Source of the DNA: Mucilaginibacter sp. JRF
GTDB taxonomy: Bacteria; Bacteroidota; Bacteroidia; Sphingobacteriales; Sphingobacteriaceae
Direction of reading: 5' to 3'
NCBI RefSeq assembly: GCF_015223065.1
Contig: NZ_JADFBY010000006.1
Span: 1-64,000 of the forward strand
Length of the DNA stretch: 64,000 nt
The notes under the pieces are model-generated. The model was not told the DNA's origin. It saw only the letters and a list, made by a program, of their open reading frames with translations, and made no database searches. Shown one piece after another: positions 58,779-64,000 of this stretch. Position numbers and translations under genes: made by a program. How positions within the stretch are numbered: position 1 is the first letter of the stretch; every line of letters starts with the position of its first letter.

Positions 58779-60158
58779 TTGAAAAAACTATACCTGATAA
58801 TACTTACTGTTTTTTTATACGCCGGTGCATTCGCGCAGCAAATAGCCCCTTTTAAGGCGGGTGACAGGGTGGTGTTTACCGGCAACAGCATTACCGATGG
58901 CGGGCGCTATCATTCGTTTATATGGTTGTATTATATAACCCGTTTCCCCGGTATGCGTATCGACTGCTTTAACGCCGGTATCGGCGGAGATGTAGCCGGG
59001 CAGATGAATGAGCGTTTGGATGAGGATGTATTCGCCCGTAAGCCAACGGTTGTAACCCTCGGCTTTGGTATGAATGATACCGGTTACCAGTTTTTAGAAG
59101 GCGACAAGGCCGATTCAAATTACCGGGCTAAGATCAACACAGCTAAAAATAGCTTTGAATCCATCCAACAAAAATTGAACGCCCATCCTGATGTACGCAA
59201 GATAATGCTCGGCTCGTCACCCTATGATGGGGATGCGGAGATCAAAGCTCACCCCATACAAGGTAAAAATGAGGCTATCCAAAAAGTAATAGCCCTGCAA
59301 AAAGATGCCGCGAAGAAATACAAATGGGATTTTTTCAGCTTTAATGAGCCCATGCAGGCCATCAACCGCAAGCAACAGGTATCAAACCCGGGCTTTACCA
59401 TGCAGGGTTTTGACCGTATTCACCCAACCATTGACGGGCACATGGTAATGGCCTACCTGTTTTTAAAAGCGCAGGGTTTTGCCGGTAAAAAAGTTGCCGA
59501 ATTAGCTATCAACGCATCCGCAGGTAAAACAACGCTCGCCGAAAATTGCCGGGTCACCAATCTGAAAGCTAATAATAAATCTGTATCATTCACCTACCTG
59601 GCCAATGCCCTGCCTTATCCGCTTGATACAGTTTCAAAAGGCGGTCGCTCGCAGGCGGATGCCCAGAAGCTGGTGCCTTTTATCAAGGAGTTTAACCAGG
59701 AAGTTTTACAGGTTGCCGGATTGCAAAAGGGTAAAAGTTACATCATCAAAATTGATAGTACAAAAATAGGCACATGGCCCGCTGCCGAACTGGAAAAAGG
59801 TGTTAATATGGCAACAATAACCGCTACACCACAGTATCAGCAGGCGTTGGCCATTATGCACCTTAATGAGGAGCGCTGGGCCATTGAACGCCGCCTGCGT
59901 GAATACTGGTGGCTGCATTACTCGATATTAAAACCCAAAGGTTTATTGTATAACGATAGTGAAGCCACTGTGGATTCGGTAAAGAAGTACGCCCAAAAAG
60001 ACTTTTTTGTAGGCGCAGTACTTAATACTTACTACCAGGCAAGGCTAAAGCCCGTGCGCGATGCCTGGCAAAAGGAAATAGAGCTATTAACCAATGAGTT
60101 ATACCTTATAAATCAGCCGAAGGCACACAAGGTTAGCATAGAAATTGACGAACATTAA
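58779..60158 (+). CDS. Secreted SGNH/GDSL hydrolase
   Basis: A 459-residue exported hydrolase. TTG 58779 is the start because it gives the intact signal sequence (KKLYLIILTVFLYAG, ending near AFAQ). SGNH blocks: VVFTGNSITDGG (Ser), CFNAGIGGDVAG (Gly), VTLGFGMNDTGY (Asn), and FDRIHPTIDGH (Asp, His). The C-terminal 200 residues form an accessory region without known name. It may remove acyl or acetyl groups from glycans before the mannosidases act. Its stop overlaps the next start (TAATG). Confidence 0.88.
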   Translation: MKKLYLIILTVFLYAGAFAQQIAPFKAGDRVVFTGNSITDGGRYHSFIWLYYITRFPGMRIDCFNAGIGGDVAGQMNERLDEDVFARKPTVVTLGFGMNDTGYQFLEGDKADSNYRAKINTAKNSFESIQQKLNAHPDVRKIMLGSSPYDGDAEIKAHPIQGKNEAIQKVIALQKDAAKKYKWDFFSFNEPMQAINRKQQVSNPGFTMQGFDRIHPTIDGHMVMAYLFLKAQGFAGKKVAELAINASAGKTTLAENCRVTNLKANNKSVSFTYLANALPYPLDTVSKGGRSQADAQKLVPFIKEFNQEVLQVAGLQKGKSYIIKIDSTKIGTWPAAELEKGVNMATITATPQYQQALAIMHLNEERWAIERRLREYWWLHYSILKPKGLLYNDSEATVDSVKKYAQKDFFVGAVLNTYYQARLKPVRDAWQKEIELLTNELYLINQPKAHKVSIEIDEH

Positions 60159-62686
60159 TGAAGCATATACTTAAAAGCCGGATCAAGCTGTTTTGCGCCG
60201 CAATTGCCTTTGCTTGCGCGGGCGTGAATGCCCATGCGCAACAGGCCTATTTTATTGATGGTTATCATGGCGGTATTTGGGGGCATTACCCCGACTGGAA
60301 TACCCGCTTTATGGTTGATATGCTCAACAAGCATCCGTACTGGAAAATAAATTTGGAGATAGAGCCCGAAACCTGGGATCGTGCCGCTAAGGTTGACCCG
60401 CAGGCTTTCGCGGAATTTAAGGCGCTGATGGCTGATCAGTCGGTTAACGGACGGATGGAATATGTTAACCCGGCCTATGCCCAAAGCTATATGTATAATA
60501 TTGATGGCGAGAGTATTATCCGTCAGTTGGGTTATGGCATCAAAAAATTAAAGGCTACCTTCCCTGGGATACAGTTCAATACCTATTCGTCCGAAGAACC
60601 TTGTTTTACTAATGCCCTGCCGGGGATACTTCGGTCATATGGGTTTAAATACGCATCGCTCAAAAACCCTAATACCTGTTTTGGTGGCTATACAAAAGCA
60701 TTTGGCGGCGAATTGGTTAACTGGATAGGTCCGGATGGTAGCGCTATTACCACGGTTCCCCGTTATGCCGTTGAGCAACTCGAACCAAAATCAACATGGC
60801 AAACCATTGGCTGGAATAATAGTCCTGACTACATCAACGCAGCCCTGAAATATGGCATAAAGCACCCAATCGGCATGACTTTGCAGGATGCAGGCTGGAA
60901 GAACGGCCCTTTTCTGGATCAGAAAGATCCGGCAACGCAAAAACAATACACCACATGGCGCAACTATTTTGAGCAGATAACCAAAGGTGAAAAGGCAACA
61001 GACTGGCGTGTGAGTCAGGAAGATATTTTAGTGAGTTTGGTTTGGGGATCGCAGGTTACACAGCAGATAGCCCAACGGGTACGTGCCGCCGAGAACAAAA
61101 TATTGCAGGCCGAAAAATTATCAGCCATAGCAGCATTAAGTGGTGACAATAAGCTCACCGCCAATTTTGATGATGCCTGGCGCATGCTCATGCTGGCGCA
61201 ACACCACGATTGCTGGATAGTACCCTACAATGGTGACAAAGGCGATACCTGGGCCGATAAGGTTAAGGGCTGGACAGCAAATACCATCAGGCAGAGCGAC
61301 AGCCTAACTAAAGCATCCATCAATAAAACAGCACAGGCCGGGAATATCATCACTGTTTACAACACCCAGGCTCATAGCAGGCAGCAAGCGGTAAGTGTAG
61401 CCCTATCCGCAGGTATGGTGATCAGGGATGTTAAGGGCAACACCATACCATCGCAAATTAACGGAGATAGCGTGTTGTTTATGGCTAACGTACCGTCATT
61501 CGGTTATGCTACTTATCGTTTTGAAAAGGGAACAGCAAAGGCAACGCCGGGCGTAAAGGTCACCAAATTGGCGGATGGTAAATATGTGGTTGAATCAGAT
61601 CTGTATAGCTTAACCATAGATGCCTACAAAGGCGGCAGTATTACCGCATGGTATGATAAACGTTATAAAAAGGAACTGGTAGATAAGCAGAATGCTAACG
61701 GTTTCAATTCGCTTCGTGGTAATTTTTATGAGGATGGCGGGTTTAAATCGAGCAAAAATTCGCCTGCCGAAATAACTGTTGTGGAGCAAGGGCCGGTTCG
61801 CGCTACTTTGCTGATAGCTACAAATATTTCAGGTACCAAGGTAAAGCAACGTATCAGTCTCGTTGCCAATGATCCGGTTGTTGATATGCGGGTGGATATT
61901 GACTGGCAGCGCAACGTTAAGGTAGGCGAGTATGTTGATAAAAGCAATTACAAATGGACCGACTATAAAAAGCCATTTTATAACGATAGCAATAAGCTGC
62001 TTACCGTGTTCCCATTGGCCTTGAAAGATCAAAAAGTTTACAAGAACGCCCCATTTGAGGTAACTGCCAGTAAGCTGAAAAGCACCTTTTTTAACAGTTG
62101 GGATAGCATCAAAAATAATGTGATACTCAATTGGGTTGATGTTATGGCCGGCGATGGTAGCTACGGTGTGGCCCTGTTTACCGACCATACTACCAGCTAT
62201 ACGCATGGCGATAATTTCCCGCTGGGGTTGGTTGCGCAATACTCGGGTATGGGTTTATGGGGGCGGGATTATTTTACAGATGGGCCAACATCTATACATT
62301 ATGCCTTGCTGCCGCATGCGGGTTTGTGGGATAAGGCTGGTATCTGGTCGGCCTCGGCAGGATGGAATGAGCCATTGGTGGCATCGGTGTCAAATGCTAA
62401 ACCATTATCTGTAAACCGATCGTTGATAGATGTTGAGAAAACAGGTTTAGCAATAACGGCTGTCACTAATGATGAAAAGGGCATACTTTTGCGTTTGTTT
62501 AATGCCGAAGGTGCATCGGGCAATAAAGCTATAAAACTGAATTTCGCCATAAAAAAGGCTGAATTGGTTGAGTTGGATGGGCGCGATGCAGGTAGCCTGA
62601 TAGTAAAAAAACTAAACAACGGCAGTTCGCAAGTTCAGTTTTCGATGCCAAAATTTGGTTTCCGTACGTTGCATTTAGTTAGATGA
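60158..62686 (+). CDS. Divergent GH38-like glycoside hydrolase
   Basis: An 842-residue exported protein (signal sequence ending near AHAQ). The overall layout matches GH38 alpha-mannosidases: N-terminal (beta/alpha) region, a middle three-helix part with LMLAQHHDCWIVPYNG, and long C-terminal beta domains. The usual catalytic residues are altered: the HxD zinc motif reads YHGGIWGHYP and the nucleophile region reads SSEEPCF instead of DPFGHS. It may be a different specificity or mechanism, or a non-mannosidase. It is translationally coupled to the SGNH gene and next to a GH92 gene. Confidence 0.72.
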   Translation: MKHILKSRIKLFCAAIAFACAGVNAHAQQAYFIDGYHGGIWGHYPDWNTRFMVDMLNKHPYWKINLEIEPETWDRAAKVDPQAFAEFKALMADQSVNGRMEYVNPAYAQSYMYNIDGESIIRQLGYGIKKLKATFPGIQFNTYSSEEPCFTNALPGILRSYGFKYASLKNPNTCFGGYTKAFGGELVNWIGPDGSAITTVPRYAVEQLEPKSTWQTIGWNNSPDYINAALKYGIKHPIGMTLQDAGWKNGPFLDQKDPATQKQYTTWRNYFEQITKGEKATDWRVSQEDILVSLVWGSQVTQQIAQRVRAAENKILQAEKLSAIAALSGDNKLTANFDDAWRMLMLAQHHDCWIVPYNGDKGDTWADKVKGWTANTIRQSDSLTKASINKTAQAGNIITVYNTQAHSRQQAVSVALSAGMVIRDVKGNTIPSQINGDSVLFMANVPSFGYATYRFEKGTAKATPGVKVTKLADGKYVVESDLYSLTIDAYKGGSITAWYDKRYKKELVDKQNANGFNSLRGNFYEDGGFKSSKNSPAEITVVEQGPVRATLLIATNISGTKVKQRISLVANDPVVDMRVDIDWQRNVKVGEYVDKSNYKWTDYKKPFYNDSNKLLTVFPLALKDQKVYKNAPFEVTASKLKSTFFNSWDSIKNNVILNWVDVMAGDGSYGVALFTDHTTSYTHGDNFPLGLVAQYSGMGLWGRDYFTDGPTSIHYALLPHAGLWDKAGIWSASAGWNEPLVASVSNAKPLSVNRSLIDVEKTGLAITAVTNDEKGILLRLFNAEGASGNKAIKLNFAIKKAELVELDGRDAGSLIVKKLNNGSSQVQFSMPKFGFRTLHLVR

Positions 62687-62707
62687 TGAGCGGTTTAGAA
62701 ATAAATA

Positions 62708-62748
62708 ATATAAAATTTGCTAAATCGATTAAAAGAAAATTATATTTG
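62708..62748 (+). promoter_or_regulatory. Promoter with LacI-like operator, copy 3
   Basis: -33 TTTG at 62716-62719, 21-nt spacer with CTAAATCGATTAAA (palindrome centred on CG), -7 TATATTTG at 62741-62748. Positions 62708-62727 are identical to 56818-56837, and the regions after the -7 boxes also share ATAACCAATT. Confidence 0.8.
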
Positions 62749-62805
62749 TTGATAACCAATTTATTATTTCGCAAGGCTAAAACCTCGCGGCGAGCCAATT
62801 ACCTG

Positions 62806-64000
62806 ATGAAACTAAAACTGCTTGGCGCTTTATCATTCTTTATAGCCGGTACGCTTGCTGCCGTTAACGCGCAGGATGTTGCCCATTACGTAAACCCGTT
62901 TATTGGTGCAAGCACCAGTTCGGCAGCGGCGGGGGTGTACCATGGCCTGGGCAAAACCTTTCCGGGTGCTGATGTGCCTTTTGGTATGGTGCAGGTAAGC
63001 CCCAATACCATTACCGGTGGCGATAATGCGCCGGGTTACAGCTATGAGCATACCAGTATTGAAGGGTTCGCCTTTACGCAAATGAGCGGTGTGGGCTGGT
63101 ATGGCGATCTGGGCAACTTTTTAGTAATGCCTACAATGGGCGATCTGAAAACCAGCGCCGGAACCTTGCAGAAACCCGATAGCGGCTACCGCCAAGCCTT
63201 TGATAAGAAAACCGAAAAAGCATCAGCGGGCTATTACGCTGTTACGCTTAACGATAATATAAAAGCCGAAATGGCGGCCGCGCCGCATAGTGGTATGCTG
63301 CGTTTTACCTTTCCGCAAAACAAACGGTCGCGCATACAAATTGATTTGGCCCGCAGGGTAGGTGGTACATCAACCTTACAATATGTAAAGGTGGTGAATG
63401 ATCACGCCATTGAAGGCTGGATGAAATGTACACCCGATGGCGGCGGCTGGGGCAACGGCGATGGGCATGCCGAGTACACCGTTTATTTTCATGCCGAGTT
63501 TAGTAAACCGCTTAAAAACTACGGTGTTTGGAGTGTCGATATCCCCGATGATTGGAGCCGTAAACTGGAAGATGTAATAAGCGCCCGTTATCAGGAGCGA
63601 GTAGCGCAAGCACAGGTAATCAAGGGCGTAAAGGAGAAAGAAGGCAAGCATCTTGGTTTTTATACCGAGTTTGAAACCACCGCCAATGAGGTGGTGCAAT
63701 TAAAGGCCGGTATATCCTTTGTAAGTATTGATGGCGCCCGCAAAAACTTGCAGCAAGAAACAAAGGATTGGAATTTTGATGGCGTGCATCAAAAGGCTAT
63801 CGCTTTATGGAACAAGGCGCTCTCCAAAATAAAAGTAGATGGCGGTACCGAGGAGGAGAAAACTGTTTTCTATACCTCACTGTACCATACCATGCTCGAC
63901 CCACGGATAGTACAGGACGTTGACGGACAATATCCCGGTGGCGATGGTAAGGCGCACCGCTCGGCTATGTTCACCAAGCGTACTATTTTTAGCGGTTGGG
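62806..64000 (+). CDS. GH92 alpha-mannosidase, truncated by the window end
   Basis: An open frame of 398 codons that runs off the window. Start ATG 62806 gives a signal sequence (KLKLLGALSFFIAGTLAA, ending at NAQ). GH92 signatures follow: VNPFIGASTSS, PGADVPFGMVQVSP, GFAFTQMSGVG, the N-terminal beta-sandwich, and the start of the catalytic domain (FYTSLYHTMLDPRIVQD). Enzymes of this family are calcium-dependent exo-alpha-mannosidases acting on N-glycans or yeast mannan. The catalytic acids lie beyond the window. It has its own promoter and operator. Confidence 0.92.
   Translation, partial: MKLKLLGALSFFIAGTLAAVNAQDVAHYVNPFIGASTSSAAAGVYHGLGKTFPGADVPFGMVQVSPNTITGGDNAPGYSYEHTSIEGFAFTQMSGVGWYGDLGNFLVMPTMGDLKTSAGTLQKPDSGYRQAFDKKTEKASAGYYAVTLNDNIKAEMAAAPHSGMLRFTFPQNKRSRIQIDLARRVGGTSTLQYVKVVNDHAIEGWMKCTPDGGGWGNGDGHAEYTVYFHAEFSKPLKNYGVWSVDIPDDWSRKLEDVISARYQERVAQAQVIKGVKEKEGKHLGFYTEFETTANEVVQLKAGISFVSIDGARKNLQQETKDWNFDGVHQKAIALWNKALSKIKVDGGTEEEKTVFYTSLYHTMLDPRIVQDVDGQYPGGDGKAHRSAMFTKRTIFSGW

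Noticed and set aside
56881..64000. Complete polysaccharide utilisation locus with SusC/SusD
   Set aside because: No SusC- or SusD-like gene is visible between 54.8 kb and the window end; they may lie beyond 64000, but this cannot be claimed.

Overview
The window reads as chromosome of a Bacteroidota bacterium, most likely a Sphingobacteriaceae member close to Mucilaginibacter or Pedobacter. The support is the Bacteroidota promoter signature (TTTG, about 20 nt, TAnnTTTG) in front of many genes, the near absence of Shine-Dalgarno sequences, TonB-dependent receptor and glycan-processing gene clusters, an archaeal-type ProRS, a TPR-LuxR regulator of Bacteroidota type, and short palindromic intergenic repeats of the kind seen in such genomes. 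No phage, integrase, transposase, CRISPR array or rRNA was found. There is one tRNA (Leu, anticodon UAG).

Layout. 0-14 kb: housekeeping genes (cysteine desulfurase, pyrR-pyrB, an FtsK translocase, an amine oxidase, an HscA-like Hsp70) and two convergent junctions packed with palindromic repeats. 14-22.4 kb: a large secreted HExxH metallopeptidase/propeller/barrel protein, two hydrolases with a candidate sigma-54 promoter, a hybrid histidine kinase with REC and HPt domains, and a convergent NtrC-type regulator. 22.4-35.5 kb: cell-envelope genes (GH25 lysozyme, LysM/RlpA-like protein, M28 peptidase lipoprotein, FadL-like porin, a Gly/Tyr-rich lipoprotein), udk beside a heptanucleotide array, a Dps-family protein and proS. 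35.5-38.4 kb: nuoA-nuoB without nuoC, followed by a DUF3592 gene and a truncated reading frame that suggest a rearrangement breakpoint. 38.4-43.3 kb: Kdo synthesis (kdsA, kdsD), a UDP-sugar dehydrogenase and an initiating polyprenyl-phosphate sugar transferase, that is, surface polysaccharide synthesis. 43.4-49.2 kb: tRNA-Leu, ApbE, a TPR-LuxR regulator and DNA ligase D.

49.3-54.4 kb holds a three-gene cassette: TonB-dependent receptor, acidic lipoprotein, beta-propeller phytase. It is preceded by helically phased direct hexamers that resemble a Pho box, which suggests a phosphate-starvation phytate-scavenging system. 54.8-64 kb holds a TPR sensor kinase and a mannoside-processing cluster: ricin-lectin lipoprotein, SGNH hydrolase, divergent GH38-like enzyme, and a GH92 alpha-mannosidase cut by the window end. 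A shared promoter/operator element occurs three times in this cluster.

The most interesting signals are the Pho-box-like array on the phytase cassette, the repeated LacI-like operator in the mannoside cluster, the candidate sigma-54/phosphorelay circuit at 16.9-22.4 kb, and the paired palindromic repeat modules at convergent gene junctions.
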